A DNA stretch of 64,000 nucleotides, from contig NZ_PYOC01000003.1 of NCBI RefSeq assembly GCF_003026215.1, positions 248,001 through 312,000 of the forward strand, given 5' to 3'. This stretch comes from Photobacterium indicum (lineage in GTDB: Bacteria; Pseudomonadota; Gammaproteobacteria; Enterobacterales; Vibrionaceae). Positions 53,569 to 63,642 of this stretch are shown here, in pieces (position 1 is the first letter of the stretch; every line of letters begins with the position of its first letter). Both the position numbers and the translations under genes were made by a program. Below the pieces are notes generated by a model that searched no databases, had not been told where the DNA came from, and worked only from the letters and a program-made list of their open reading frames with translations.

Positions 53569-55269
53569 TTAAGCCACTTGGCCTGCCTGCCACAACTGAC
53601 GATAATCAGGTTGCGTTGCAACCAACTCATCATGCTCACCAGAATCAATTATTTGCCCTTTTTCCATCACGTAGATTCTATCAGCACCTTTGATAGTTTC
53701 TAGCCGGTGAGCCACTGAAATTACTGTTTTCCCCTTTGATAGCTTCTTGATCGAACTTAATACCTGTGCTTGAGTATTGGAGTCCAACGCCGATGTAATC
53801 TCATCCAAAAGAAGTACCGGAGCGTCGTGTAATAATGCTCTCGCTATTGAAAGCCTTTGTCGTTCTCCACCTGACAGTTGGTTACCATTTTCACCAATTA
53901 GCGTATCGAACCCTTCAGGTAGTCTTGTTACCAAGTCGGTCAAGCCTGCTGACTCAATCACTTCAAAGAGAATGTCATCATCTGCACTTGGCTTCGCTAA
54001 TAATAAGTTGTCTCGTAAACTACCACCAAGCAGCTGCACATCTTGAGTAACATAAGAGACATGACGATACCAGAGTCTGGTACCGACCTCTTCAATCGTT
54101 TTATTGCCTAATGATATAGATCCCGAATTAGGAATATGGAAAGCAGCAATTAAGTCGAGCAACGTTGATTTACCAGCCCCACTCTTGCCAACTAAAGCTA
54201 TATGTTCGCCTTCAGCAACTTTTAAGTTTATCCCCTTGAGTACAGGTGTACCCTCTAGAGTAAGATCGACATCAGATAAGCAAACGTCAAATGAGTGAGG
54301 CCCAACACCTTCTTCTTTCTGTTGTGGTAACTGAGAAAGAAGTTGTAAGCGGCTAGCGGCTTTAAGCATATATCTAAGCAATGCAGCATATACTGTCATT
54401 CGAGCCAATGGACGAATACAAGCGATGGTTGCTGCCGTAACAACTAAAAACTGAGGAAGGGAAAGCGTTCCTTGATCAATAAACCACACAGACAGAGCAA
54501 TATTTAGCACCAATACAAACTCAAAGACTAAAGTCGCCATAAGCACCCCCGTGCCACCAGCCCATTCAAGCCCTAACCCCTCATGTCTCTGCTGTTCAAT
54601 CTTGTCGCACAATGGTTTTGCCAATTTGTTACTTTGCGCAAATCCACGCAGCATAGGTAGGCAATCGATGTACTCAAGAAGTTGGTTGGCACTGTCTATA
54701 TTCGCGTGGTGATAGTGTTCTGCTTTTTGACTAAATGTATTCTCAGACATCACTAAAACACCCAAAGCCAACAGAAACATCCCCAGCATAGCCAATGCAA
54801 TCAGAGGCTGGACCCACAAAAGAATTATCACCATAGCAATAGGTATGACCCAAGCAGCAACGAACTCAACAATCATATGGCTAAATATGTCTTCAAATTG
54901 CTTCAGATCTGTTGTGATGAGTTTCATCTTTTCACCGAGCCCCTTACCTTTAAGGGTAGCAAGTGGCTGGCGACGAATATCAGTTAAAAGTTGACTGCGT
55001 AGGTGGTGAGTTATTTCATAGGCTCCCAAAAAACTCTTTCTGGCGCTTCTCCCCAAAACAAACTGAACGACAATGACAGCCAAAGCCACAAGTGCCATAT
55101 AGGCGAATGGCAGTACGTTTAATGACAATATGAAGGAGAACAACATTAGCCATATTATTAATGGAATAGACTCTGTTGCTATTTTTCCAACTAAGCCAAA
55201 CCAGAACTGACCTGTTTTTGCTCCGCTATGATTAATTAACTGTTTAACGTTATACAAGGGACACCTCAT
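53569..55269 (-). CDS. ybtQ: ABC permease-ATPase, YbtQ/Irp7-like
   Basis: 566 residues from the ATG at 55269. An earlier ATG at 55305 lies further inside the upstream gene. Six membrane helices (about 20-290) are fused to a nucleotide-binding domain: Walker A GKSGAGKST, signature LSGGERQR, Walker B VLLLDEIT, and the H-loop in VAHR. In Yersinia, YbtP and YbtQ form a heterodimeric inner-membrane complex needed to use ferric yersiniabactin, an importer with exporter-like architecture. The start overlaps the end of the ybtP-like gene by 20 bases. It converges on irp5. Confidence 0.88.
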   Translation of the reverse strand: MRCPLYNVKQLINHSGAKTGQFWFGLVGKIATESIPLIIWLMLFSFILSLNVLPFAYMALVALAVIVVQFVLGRSARKSFLGAYEITHHLRSQLLTDIRRQPLATLKGKGLGEKMKLITTDLKQFEDIFSHMIVEFVAAWVIPIAMVIILLWVQPLIALAMLGMFLLALGVLVMSENTFSQKAEHYHHANIDSANQLLEYIDCLPMLRGFAQSNKLAKPLCDKIEQQRHEGLGLEWAGGTGVLMATLVFEFVLVLNIALSVWFIDQGTLSLPQFLVVTAATIACIRPLARMTVYAALLRYMLKAASRLQLLSQLPQQKEEGVGPHSFDVCLSDVDLTLEGTPVLKGINLKVAEGEHIALVGKSGAGKSTLLDLIAAFHIPNSGSISLGNKTIEEVGTRLWYRHVSYVTQDVQLLGGSLRDNLLLAKPSADDDILFEVIESAGLTDLVTRLPEGFDTLIGENGNQLSGGERQRLSIARALLHDAPVLLLDEITSALDSNTQAQVLSSIKKLSKGKTVISVAHRLETIKGADRIYVMEKGQIIDSGEHDELVATQPDYRQLWQAGQVA

Positions 55270-56902
55270 GAATAGAACCAGAGCGGACATTAAAATGCAC
55301 ATCAACGTGTTTAACTTGTTGATAACGATGGCTGATAATCAATTGGATTTGATTAGGAGAATATTCTCGCAGTGCGGCCAAGGCTTTTTGTTCGTTCAAT
55401 TGGTCTAGATGTGCTGTTGCTTCATCCAAAATAAGGATAGGCGTTTGAGCTAATGCAGCCCTGATAATAGCGAGACGTTGCATCTCTCCACCACTAAACA
55501 GTCGACTCGTTTCTCCAATATCACTACTCAGTTTACTAGGTAAATCGCTGACCAATTGCTTTAAGCCAAAGGCATCTAACAAGTGCCAGATCTCTTCATC
55601 TTTAACATCACGTTTAGATAATAGGAGGTTTTCTTTCAATGTTCCGGTGAAGAAATTTACGTGTTGGTCGACTGCTGCAATATACCGACTCCGACTTTCA
55701 TCATCGAAATCATGAACAAAGTCGTCGTTAATTTTCCATCCACCAGCATCAGAACTGAGCGCTCCAGATAAAGTAGATAAAAGCGTGCTTTTACCTGAAC
55801 CCGACTCACCTTCAATTAGTACTCTTTGTCCCGGTGTAATATTGAGGTTTACATTCTCGAAGACAGTGTAGTTGCCACGACTAACAGCCATATTTTCGCA
55901 AGAAAGAACTTGTAGAGGCTTCTCATACATCACACTGATGCCATCATTGGATGAACAAAGCGGTAATATTCTATCGATAGAAACGGTCGATTGCTGAATC
56001 TGAGAAAATACTTGAGTCAAATCCAACCACGGCTTAAGAAGCCCAGCGCTGATACAGACAACCATCACTAGGTCTACAAGAGAAAGCTGTCCTAACTCAA
56101 CGAGTAGTATTGCTACAGGTACAACCAAAGTCAGTGAAATTTGAGCCAATGTAACAAAGGTAACCCAAGCTCCCACCATTTGTTTGGTATAGGTCGTGAC
56201 GATTTTATCATGTGAACGCATCGTTCTGCTTAACTCCAAATAAGAGTTAGCATCAACGGCAAATAATTTCATTACCCCAATACTACGCAGAAATTCCAAT
56301 TGAGCCTGATGCATGTTTGAAACAATTTTGGTGTATTTTTCCTGCCGTTCAGCAAAGCCTCGCATCATCAGAAACTGGGCCGAGAGGGCTAAAGGAAGAG
56401 GTACCAACGCGATAATTGCTAACCGCCAATCTATATAAAAAAGGAACGAAGTCATAAGAACAGGCATAAGCAAACCATTAATGATATCAGTTCCATGGTG
56501 TGCAATAAGTGGTTCTAAGCTCTGACAATCGTCCGTAACACGCTTTTCAATATCACCTCTTTTAAGACCACGTAGCTTATCAATTTTCATATGAGCCAAA
56601 GCCATCACCAAATGCTGACGGACCTTTTGAATAATGTGATAAGCCGCTAAATGAGCGTACCAAATAGCCAGAGTATAAAGTGCATAACGCACTATTAAGG
56701 CTATAGCCATCGTAACTAAATACATATAAGGGGAACTCCCCTCATAGATTGCATTGAGAGAAAAATATAAACATAGCCAAGGGATAATTTCCACAAAACT
56801 ACAAAGTACGGCACTACAAATAGATACCCATACCCTGCGCTTCTCGCTAGACAGCATTACTTTGAAAGCAGCCAAGCGATTCATATCTTTTGTAAGTAAC
56901 AT
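55250..56902 (-). CDS. ybtP: ABC permease-ATPase, YbtP/Irp6-like
   Basis: A 550-residue fused membrane and ATPase half-transporter. Membrane helices run to about residue 300. The ATPase has Walker A EGESGSGKSTLL, a signature of FSGGEMQR (Phe in place of the usual Leu), Walker B ILILDEAT, and the H-loop in ISHR. The likely role is inner-membrane uptake of the ferric siderophore with the YbtQ-like partner. The ATG has AGGAG five bases upstream and a Fur-like box immediately beyond, so it is probably iron-repressed independently of the large operon. Confidence 0.88.
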   Translation of the reverse strand: MLLTKDMNRLAAFKVMLSSEKRRVWVSICSAVLCSFVEIIPWLCLYFSLNAIYEGSSPYMYLVTMAIALIVRYALYTLAIWYAHLAAYHIIQKVRQHLVMALAHMKIDKLRGLKRGDIEKRVTDDCQSLEPLIAHHGTDIINGLLMPVLMTSFLFYIDWRLAIIALVPLPLALSAQFLMMRGFAERQEKYTKIVSNMHQAQLEFLRSIGVMKLFAVDANSYLELSRTMRSHDKIVTTYTKQMVGAWVTFVTLAQISLTLVVPVAILLVELGQLSLVDLVMVVCISAGLLKPWLDLTQVFSQIQQSTVSIDRILPLCSSNDGISVMYEKPLQVLSCENMAVSRGNYTVFENVNLNITPGQRVLIEGESGSGKSTLLSTLSGALSSDAGGWKINDDFVHDFDDESRSRYIAAVDQHVNFFTGTLKENLLLSKRDVKDEEIWHLLDAFGLKQLVSDLPSKLSSDIGETSRLFSGGEMQRLAIIRAALAQTPILILDEATAHLDQLNEQKALAALREYSPNQIQLIISHRYQQVKHVDVHFNVRSGSIHEVSLV

Positions 56903-56915
56903 GCAGACTCCTAAT

Positions 56916-56934
56916 GAAAATAGTAATCATTCTT
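56916..56934 (-). promoter_or_regulatory. Fur box upstream of the ybtP-like gene
   Basis: GAAAATAGTAATCATTCTT matches the Fur palindrome GATAATGATAATCATTATC at about 14 of 19 positions and ends 14 bases from the start codon. Confidence 0.65.
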
Positions 56935-57020
56935 ACTACATTCGGAGTAGTTAACTAACAGAATCGGAAATTAATTTAACACTATAGGGAATTAATGTGG
57001 CTTCGTAACAATATTAAACA

Positions 57021-57040
57021 AGCCACTCATTGAGCGGCTT
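57021..57040. repeat. Right copy of the tRNA-Asn terminator near-repeat
   Basis: Twenty bases differ at one position from 23854-23873 and keep the same orientation. It also forms an imperfect stem (AAGCCACTCA/TGAGCGGCTT) that could act as terminator for the minus-strand carrier gene ending at 57076. Confidence 0.55.
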
Positions 57041-57075
57041 GCTTATGTCGGTTAATTAAGAATGCATTAAACAAA

Positions 57076-58602
57076 CTAAAGCATCATGACTTGCGCAACC
57101 AAAAGAATAGAGCCAAATACAAGTAAGAAGCCAACGATAGGAAGTACGAATTTAACCCACTTGTTAAATGGAATATCGAGCATCTGCAGGGTAACTAAAA
57201 CTAATCCTGTAGGTGCTAAAAATAGCATTGAGTATTGTCCCCAATTATAGGCTGATACCACAATATCACGAGGTATCATCACGGTATCTGCGAGTGGTGC
57301 CATAATTGGCATAGCTAAAACAGCAAGGCCAGATGAAGATGGAACGACTAATCCAAGGAAGAAAAAGACAATCATTTGAGAAACAGCAAATACACTACCA
57401 TGCATGCCAGATACAAGATCAGATGCATAGGCTAATATTGTGTCTGAAACCATTCCTTGCTCAAGAACAATATTTACACCACGCGCCATTCCAATGATTA
57501 ATGATACTGCGACTAACTCAGACGCTCCTTTGGTAAAGGCTTCAACAGCTTCTTTTTCTTTTAGCCCTGAAATGAAGATTATTATTATAGCGATAGTTAA
57601 GAAAGATGCCGCCATCTGAGGAAACCACCACCCCCCCATGGAAACGCCCCAGATCATTAATGGGAATGCGATTGCAAATAAAGCGAGAATCACTTTACGA
57701 CGCGTAGTGAAAGGCACATTACCTGAGAGGTCGTCACTTTTTAAAAAACGCGCTTTAAATGATTCTCGATCTTCATAGGTATAAGAAAATGAAGGATCAG
57801 CTTTAATTTTTTTACAGTACCAATACAAATAGCCAATAACCACAGTAGTTCCAACGACTAATCCAAAGGCCCTAACACCCAAACCTTCAGTAAAGGATAT
57901 GCCTGCCGCATTAGATGCAATAACAACAGAGAATGGGTTGATGGTTGAAAAAGCAGTACCAATAGATGCAGCAAGGAATATTGCTCCCACGCAAACAATA
58001 GAGTCAAATCCAAGAGCTAGAAAAATAGGAACAAGAATTGGGTAAAACGCGACAGCTTCTTCTTCCAAACCACAAGTGGTTCCACCTAATGCCATAACGA
58101 TACAAACTAAAGCAACAAATAGGAATTCTCGTCCTTTCGTTTTTTCCGATAAACTGATTAAACCAGCATCAAATGCCCCTGTTTTATTTATTACTCCAAT
58201 CATGCCACCCAATATCAAAATAAAAACAATAATGTCTGCACCTTCAATTGTGCCTTCAACTATTGAAACAGCAACATCCAACAACCCTTTTGGTGATTGT
58301 TCAACTTGTTGATAAGTATCTGGTATTGCTATTGGCTTTCGTATTACACCGTTAACAAATTGTTCAATGTCGATGTTGATATTAAGCTTTTTTAACTCAT
58401 CTTGAGTTGCTGCAACTGTTGTTACATTCCCTAATGGGCTAGCTATCTGTAACGTATTATCATTTTCGCTATACGCTAATTTTGAATATGATCCAGCAGG
58501 AACAATCCATGTAAGACCAATGGCAACTAACATAATTACAAACAAGATTGTGAATGCGGTTGGGAATTGAAATGTTCTCTTTGACTCTTTAATAATATCC
58601 AT
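57076..58602 (-). CDS. YfcC family (DcuC-like) membrane carrier
   Basis: A 508-residue inner-membrane protein with about 12 helices, of the YfcC/C4-dicarboxylate anaerobic carrier group in the ion-transporter superfamily. It begins FQFPTAFTILFVIMLVAIGLTWIVPAGSYSK, typical of this family. GGTTCGLEEEAVAFYPILVP and SSSGLAVLAMPIMAPLAD, the two re-entrant-loop regions, are present. Relatives carry amino acids, peptides or acetate-type compounds; the substrate here is unknown. It is monocistronic, probably outside the siderophore island. Confidence 0.85.
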   Translation of the reverse strand: MDIIKESKRTFQFPTAFTILFVIMLVAIGLTWIVPAGSYSKLAYSENDNTLQIASPLGNVTTVAATQDELKKLNINIDIEQFVNGVIRKPIAIPDTYQQVEQSPKGLLDVAVSIVEGTIEGADIIVFILILGGMIGVINKTGAFDAGLISLSEKTKGREFLFVALVCIVMALGGTTCGLEEEAVAFYPILVPIFLALGFDSIVCVGAIFLAASIGTAFSTINPFSVVIASNAAGISFTEGLGVRAFGLVVGTTVVIGYLYWYCKKIKADPSFSYTYEDRESFKARFLKSDDLSGNVPFTTRRKVILALFAIAFPLMIWGVSMGGWWFPQMAASFLTIAIIIIFISGLKEKEAVEAFTKGASELVAVSLIIGMARGVNIVLEQGMVSDTILAYASDLVSGMHGSVFAVSQMIVFFFLGLVVPSSSGLAVLAMPIMAPLADTVMIPRDIVVSAYNWGQYSMLFLAPTGLVLVTLQMLDIPFNKWVKFVLPIVGFLLVFGSILLVAQVMML

Positions 58603-58857
58603 TTTATAACCACTACGTTATTTACATATAAGAAAACTACCTACTTAATAGCCACAAAGTATTATGTAACCAAATGTAAAAACGCTATATCTATCACAAA
58701 AGAACAAATGAAACAGGTTGGGTATTAAAAAACGGAAAGACACACATTTGAACAACGTGAAAACAGTGACGGTTCCTATGAAGCGTTTAGTGTGTGCCTC
58801 TTACAGGGCGAAATTAATAGCATTATGATCAGCACTGGAGCGTTAAATACTAATTAT

Positions 58858-59196
58858 CTAAACACTTACGTGTTGCTTATTGATTTTGAGCCAAAACGAT
58901 TCTTGGCAATGGTTTATAAATGTCTTTCTTTTTGGATGCACCATCGTACTCCCTAACTCTGAAATCACTTCGTACGAAATCCAGCACTCTGGGCACATTT
59001 GTTCATTGGCTTCAAAAAGCTCAGACTCAATACAATGTTTTATTATCACGCCATTTGAAAAGGTAAATAACGACTCTGTACAATCAACCTCGATACCTTG
59101 ATCTTTATAGAATGTATCAACCGACTCATGGCTAACGAGTTTTAATTTGGTAGTTTCACCTTTTGTGGCGGTAATGTAAGTGTAAAGATCGTTCAT
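58858..59196 (-). CDS. Hypothetical protein, 112 residues
   Basis: Not recognised. A soluble acidic protein, MNDLYTYITATKGETTKLKL at the start, with three Cys in the middle, of which CPECW could be half of a metal site; another Cys is in FINHCQESF. No signal peptide or membrane segment. AAAGAGAT lies upstream of the ATG. It is followed by 255 bp without recognisable genes before the carrier gene, and preceded on the same strand by the phosphoesterase gene at 59280-60032. Confidence 0.5.
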   Translation of the reverse strand: MNDLYTYITATKGETTKLKLVSHESVDTFYKDQGIEVDCTESLFTFSNGVIIKHCIESELFEANEQMCPECWISYEVISELGSTMVHPKRKTFINHCQESFWLKINKQHVSV

Positions 59197-59279
59197 ACTG
59201 TGTATCTCTTTTTGACAAATACTAGACGTTAAATAGGTACATAATACGACTTAGTCGCCATTTAAACTATCGACAAATG

Positions 59280-60032
59280 CTAACGGTTAATCGGCATTAT
59301 GGACTCTTGTACATCAAACGTTTCTCCAACTCTTTCAATGTCATAAGACATAATTCCAATATCTTCATTCCTTTCATAACAAGGGTTAGCGTGGTCAAAG
59401 CCATAGCACGTAGCTGGACAAACAACTTGGCTTATCCCCTCTTTTATCGGCACCTTAAAGAATGAGTGTGCATGCCCACTAATAACGGAAAGAGTATGAT
59501 GACGTATCGCTCTTACTACTGCCGCTTTGTTTTCAATTCCTATTTGAGTGAACCACTCTGTACCAACATCAACCACGGGGTGATGAACAACAACGATTGA
59601 GGGTGTTTTACGTGACCATTTCTTCAGCAAACTAAGATCTTTGTTTGAAACTCGACCCGACCCAAGCGGCATATTGGCTAAAGGTTTTTGACTTGAATCG
59701 ACAAAAATAAGCCGACAACCATTTGCCAGTTTTACCGTTTTCTTAACCATAATACGACTGCCATTAAATACAGCTTTCATCATTTGAAAATCATCGTGAT
59801 TACCAGCAATAGCATATATTTCACTGTTCGAGACATGAGTCTCTATGATTTCTCTGAAATGCTCATAAGCATCGACTGAAGGGTTACAAACCAAGTCCCC
59901 CGTTAGCAATAAAATAGCACCATCGCCATTGCCTTCAATATGCTGTAATGCACGGACTAGATTGGTGCTAGCCTCTGTATTACCAATTTGAAGGTGACAA
60001 TCACTTACTTGGTATATTCTCATTTCACTCAA
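59280..60032 (-). CDS. Metallophosphoesterase, CpdA-like
   Basis: A 250-residue calcineurin-like phosphoesterase. All metal-binding motifs are present in order: YQVSDCHLQ (D-x-H), LLTGDLVCNP (GD), IAGNHDDF (GNHD), VVHHPVV, and ISGHAHSF (GHxH). The layout matches class III cyclic nucleotide phosphodiesterases such as CpdA, so cAMP hydrolysis is the first guess. The gene is not in the usual Vibrio context near parE, so a paralogue with another substrate is possible. Confidence 0.8.
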   Translation of the reverse strand: MSEMRIYQVSDCHLQIGNTEASTNLVRALQHIEGNGDGAILLLTGDLVCNPSVDAYEHFREIIETHVSNSEIYAIAGNHDDFQMMKAVFNGSRIMVKKTVKLANGCRLIFVDSSQKPLANMPLGSGRVSNKDLSLLKKWSRKTPSIVVVHHPVVDVGTEWFTQIGIENKAAVVRAIRHHTLSVISGHAHSFFKVPIKEGISQVVCPATCYGFDHANPCYERNEDIGIMSYDIERVGETFDVQESIMPINR

Positions 60033-60377
60033 TCATCAGTATTATTTTATATTAAGGGAATATATATGATAAAAAAACCCAACAAACATTAACAGTAAAC
60101 CAATGATTAAAAAGAAGATAGTAGATTTACTTTTATCTAATTACCGTAAATAACAATGTCATAAAGCCTCAAAATCACCATCTATTACAAATAAAGTCTT
60201 CTACTGTATATATTACTTGCCTCTTATCACTCGACATCTTCAAGGTAAACTCTGTATAATCCGTGACCCTAATCACACTAATATGCACCTTACTTTCGCA
60301 GTACTTATCCTGAGCTCGTTTATTCATAAACAGTAAGTCAGATAATTAACCTGTTAGTAAACAGCTAGGACACTCTT
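60033..60377. other. Intergenic region, 345 bp
   Basis: Divergent promoter region between the phosphoesterase and ybiT. It is A+T-rich with no recognisable gene, hairpin or operator. Confidence 0.4.
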
Positions 60378-61958
60378 TTGATCTCGACCGCAAATATCAC
60401 AATGCAATTTGGCCCTGAGCCTTTGTTTGAAAACATTTCTGCCAAATTTGGTAACGGCAACCGCTACGGTTTAATCGGCGCTAACGGTTGTGGTAAATCC
60501 ACATTTATGAAAATTCTCAGCGGTGAATTAGCACCAACATCTGGCAATGTATCAATTTCTCCAGGTCAGAAAGTTGGCACACTAAGCCAAGATCAGTTTG
60601 CGTTCGAAGAATACAGTGTTATCGACACCGTGATTATGGGTGACGCTAAGCTTTGGGCAATAAAGCAAGAACGTGAGCGCATTTATTCGCTGCCAGAAAT
60701 GAGCGAAGAAGATGGTATGAAAGTGGGTGAGCTTGAAAGTGAATTCGCAGAGATGGACGGCTACAGTGCTGAAAGTCGTGCGGGTGACATTTTGCTAGAA
60801 GCAGGTATTGAAGAAGAATTCCACTTCGGTTCAATGCAACAAGTTGCTCCTGGCCGGAAATTGCGTGTGCTACTTGCACAATCATTATTCTCTAACCCTG
60901 ATATTTTGTTACTGGATGAACCAACCAACAACTTGGATATCCACACTATTAACTGGTTGGCTGGTGAACTTAACAAGCGTAAGTGCACCATGATCATCAT
61001 CTCGCACGACAGACACTTCTTAAACACTGTTTGTACGCATATGGCAGATATTGATTACGGCGAACTACGCATCTACCCTGGTAACTATGAATATTTCATG
61101 GAAGCTGCAGCACTAATACAAGAGCAATTACTTGCGGGTAATGCTAAGAAAAGTGCTGAAATGGAAGAGCTACAAGACTTCGTTAACCGCTTTGGTGCTA
61201 ATGCATCTAAAGCGAAACAAGCTAGTTCTCGCGCGAAGAAATTAGACAAAATCAAACTTGATGACGTTAAATCATCAAGCCGTATGACACCATCGCTAAA
61301 ATTCCAAGATGGTAAAAAAATGCATCGCCAAGCATTAATCCTTGAAGATGTTGGTCACGGTTTTGATGGCGAAATGTTATTTGAAGGTGGCAATCTTATT
61401 CTTGAAGCTGGTGCTAAACTCGCAGTTATCGGTGAAAATGGCGTAGGTAAATCGACATTTTTACGCTGTTTAGTGAATGAGCTACAACAAAACGAAGGTG
61501 TGATTAAGTGGTCTGAAAATGCCTCTGTTGGTTACTGCCCACAAGATAGCTCTGCATATTTCGACAACGATCTTAACCTATTTGATTGGATTTCTCAGTA
61601 CCGTACCGAGAAGCACAATGATCTTATGATTCGCGGTATGTTAGGTCGTCTTCTGTTTACTGAAGATGACGCAAACAAAAAAGCACGCAGTTGTTCTGGT
61701 GGTGAAAAGAACCGTTTGTTATTTGGTATGCTAATGCTGATGGACATTAACGTGTTAGTCATGGATGAGCCAACTAACCACATGGATATGGAAGCGATTG
61801 AAGCATTAAACAACGCATTAAAAGTGTACCAAGGTACGCTTATTTTCGTTAGCCACGACCGTGAATTCGTCTCATCACTGGCTACACGCATTATCGACAT
61901 TAAAGATAATAAAATGATTAACTTCCAAGGTACGTTCAACGAGTACCTATCAAATTAA
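60378..61958 (+). CDS. ybiT: ABC-F family ATPase, YbiT
   Basis: A 526-residue soluble ABC-F protein with two ATPase domains and no membrane part. Domain 1: [23 protein letters not shown] in place of a classical LSGGQ, and [12 protein letters not shown]. The linker (about 240-310) is charged. Domain 2: [39 protein letters not shown] proteins act on the ribosome. The start is TTG at 60378: CTAGGA is correctly spaced, and the next Met (residue 9) would remove the conserved first strand. Length agrees with E. coli YbiT (530). Confidence 0.93.
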   Translation: MISTANITMQFGPEPLFENISAKFGNGNRYGLIGANGCGKSTFMKILSGELAPTSGNVSISPGQKVGTLSQDQFAFEEYSVIDTVIMGDAKLWAIKQERERIYSLPEMSEEDGMKVGELESEFAEMDGYSAESRAGDILLEAGIEEEFHFGSMQQVAPGRKLRVLLAQSLFSNPDILLLDEPTNNLDIHTINWLAGELNKRKCTMIIISHDRHFLNTVCTHMADIDYGELRIYPGNYEYFMEAAALIQEQLLAGNAKKSAEMEELQDFVNRFGANASKAKQASSRAKKLDKIKLDDVKSSSRMTPSLKFQDGKKMHRQALILEDVGHGFDGEMLFEGGNLILEAGAKLAVIGENGVGKSTFLRCLVNELQQNEGVIKWSENASVGYCPQDSSAYFDNDLNLFDWISQYRTEKHNDLMIRGMLGRLLFTEDDANKKARSCSGGEKNRLLFGMLMLMDINVLVMDEPTNHMDMEAIEALNNALKVYQGTLIFVSHDREFVSSLATRIIDIKDNKMINFQGTFNEYLSN

Positions 61959-62025
61959 AGCATAATCAAACACAAAAAAGTCGCATAGTGTAATAAAAGA
62001 AATAAAGCTGATCGCATAGTAACTC

Positions 62026-62059
62026 GCCAGAGTTCAATATGAGGTTGGCTTTTTTTTTG
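62026..62059 (+). terminator. Rho-independent terminator of ybiT
   Basis: GCCA...TCA pairs with TGA...TGGC with an internal mismatch loop, followed by nine Ts. Confidence 0.6.
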
Positions 62060-62123
62060 TTTATTTTTAACAAGAAATAGCGATACTATCGCTCATATAA
62101 TTTATACATATCTAGGCAATAAC

Positions 62124-62795
62124 ATGACGCTTCCAATACTGTATTCATTACGACGATGCCCTTATGCGATGCGAGCAAGAATAGGAATACTATTGGCAAA
62201 GCAGCCTGTTATGTTACGTGATATTGTGATGAAGAATATTCCTGCCGAAATGATTGCAGTATCACCTAAAGCAACAGTCCCGGTTTTAGTGCTTGCCGAT
62301 TCGACCGTCATTGATGAAAGTCTTGATATAATGCTTTGGGCATTACAGCAAAGTGATCCGAGTGATCTACTTGTTAAAGAAAGTACCGATGCTCTACCTA
62401 CCATGCTTAACCTTATTCACCGCAACGACAATGAGTTTGTCGAGTCGTTAGAAAAATATAAAGTCGCAGCGCGTTATCATGATATTGCAGAGGTGTTTTA
62501 TCGCAACCAATGCGAGATGTTCATTACCGTTCTTGAAGAACGCTTAACGACCGATGAATTCTTGATGGGTGATAAACCGTGTTTAGCTGACTACGCACTT
62601 TTACCTTTTGTGCGCCAGTTTTCCCGCGTTGATCGAAAGTGGTATCTACACTCCCCCTATACAAACATTCAACGCTGGCTGAATATACATTATCAAAACC
62701 CACTATTTTCTAAAGCAATGAAAAAATACCCTCAATGGCTAGATAACCATGAGTCTATTTTAATTGGTGTCGACGAAACGAAGAAAGATACATGA
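62124..62795 (+). CDS. Glutathione S-transferase/glutaredoxin-2-like protein
   Basis: A 223-residue two-domain protein. The N-terminal thioredoxin-like domain starts LPILYSLRRCPYAMRARIGIL. The C-P-Y position is where glutaredoxin-type GSTs bind glutathione, with a single Cys (not C-x-x-C). TVPVLVLADSTVIDESLDIM contains the cis-Pro (VPVL) and the ES glutathione-binding turn. The C-terminal helical domain has PCLADYALLPFVRQF, the GST N-capping region. It probably acts in thiol/disulfide or detoxification chemistry. The preceding terminator separates it from ybiT. Confidence 0.85.
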   Translation: MTLPILYSLRRCPYAMRARIGILLAKQPVMLRDIVMKNIPAEMIAVSPKATVPVLVLADSTVIDESLDIMLWALQQSDPSDLLVKESTDALPTMLNLIHRNDNEFVESLEKYKVAARYHDIAEVFYRNQCEMFITVLEERLTTDEFLMGDKPCLADYALLPFVRQFSRVDRKWYLHSPYTNIQRWLNIHYQNPLFSKAMKKYPQWLDNHESILIGVDETKKDT

Positions 62796-62825
62796 GAACT
62801 AACAAACTTTAACCTCTTCTTTCTG

Positions 62826-63620
62826 CTAGAACATACAGCATGTGATGTATGCTTTATTACGCTGTAAATATTCAATATCTGCAATATACGCTAAATGATG
62901 ATCATCTTTAAGGTTAGCAATAAACGCCTCATTACCTCTTGCTGCTTCATCACGCATATAATCTACCAACGCTTGTATTCTAGCGATCATCGTATCGACT
63001 AAATGCTCACGGCTTTCATTTGATAGACCATAAGAATCACAAAATTGCTTTGCACGTATCGATTGTTCTGCAACATCACCTAATGAATCATAGGTATTCG
63101 TTTTAAAAGGTGCCCAACAATAAACAGCATAAGCGACATCCCAAACCCTTGGTGCAGGATGTGCAGTGTCAAAATCAAATATACCAACAACACGACAACC
63201 ATTTAATGCCACATTATATGGCGCATAATCGCCATGACAGATAACCTCTTGAGGCTCTCTTTTGGGTAAAAGCCACTTCAAATCACTGCATTGTTCACAT
63301 TGAACAAAAGATACAGTGGCATCGTGGTACTGACGCAACAACGCAGCTGCTGAACATAGTGCTTCCGTCGTCGCAATAGCACCAACTAGCGGGTAGTTAT
63401 AAACATCGCCTACGATATAAGAGAGAATTTCATTGCCCTTGTTATCAAAACCAAATGCTTCTGGTGCTGAATAAAACTGCTCTGCTTTAAGGTGTGTAAA
63501 TAAATGATGAATCGATTGAGACCAAAAACCACAAGGTCGATAAACCCTATCAGCTGAACGTTTAATTTTCCCTTCTCTACCGCCTTCAAGCTCTTCCATG
63601 GTGTACCCTATTAATGTCAA
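62826..63620 (-). CDS. APH-fold phosphotransferase
   Basis: A 264-residue kinase-like protein of the aminoglycoside/choline kinase phosphotransferase family. The catalytic loop is ICHGDYAPYNVALNG (H-G-D-x-x-x-x-N, around residue 137) and the metal-binding motif is VGIFDFDTAHPAPRVWDVAYA. The N-terminal ATP-binding lobe is short. Substrate is unknown; many such genes in non-pathogens phosphorylate sugars or small alcohols and do not confer resistance. It is separated by 22 bp from the GNAT gene upstream on the same strand, so the two may be cotranscribed. Confidence 0.8.
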   Translation of the reverse strand: MTLIGYTMEELEGGREGKIKRSADRVYRPCGFWSQSIHHLFTHLKAEQFYSAPEAFGFDNKGNEILSYIVGDVYNYPLVGAIATTEALCSAAALLRQYHDATVSFVQCEQCSDLKWLLPKREPQEVICHGDYAPYNVALNGCRVVGIFDFDTAHPAPRVWDVAYAVYCWAPFKTNTYDSLGDVAEQSIRAKQFCDSYGLSNESREHLVDTMIARIQALVDYMRDEAARGNEAFIANLKDDHHLAYIADIEYLQRNKAYITCCMF

Positions 63621-63642
63621 TTTTCGGCCAACTAAACCTTTA

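Larger units (their letters stand above)
23844..57040. other. Candidate siderophore genomic island (piscibactin/yersiniabactin-like)
   Basis: A block of regulators, receptor, synthases and transporters starts 500 bp after tRNA-Asn. It ends where the hairpin sequence that follows tRNA-Asn recurs with one mismatch (57021-57040). Flanking genes on both sides are ordinary single-gene units. No integrase or conjugation gene is present, so island status is inference from position, content and the repeat. Confidence 0.45.
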
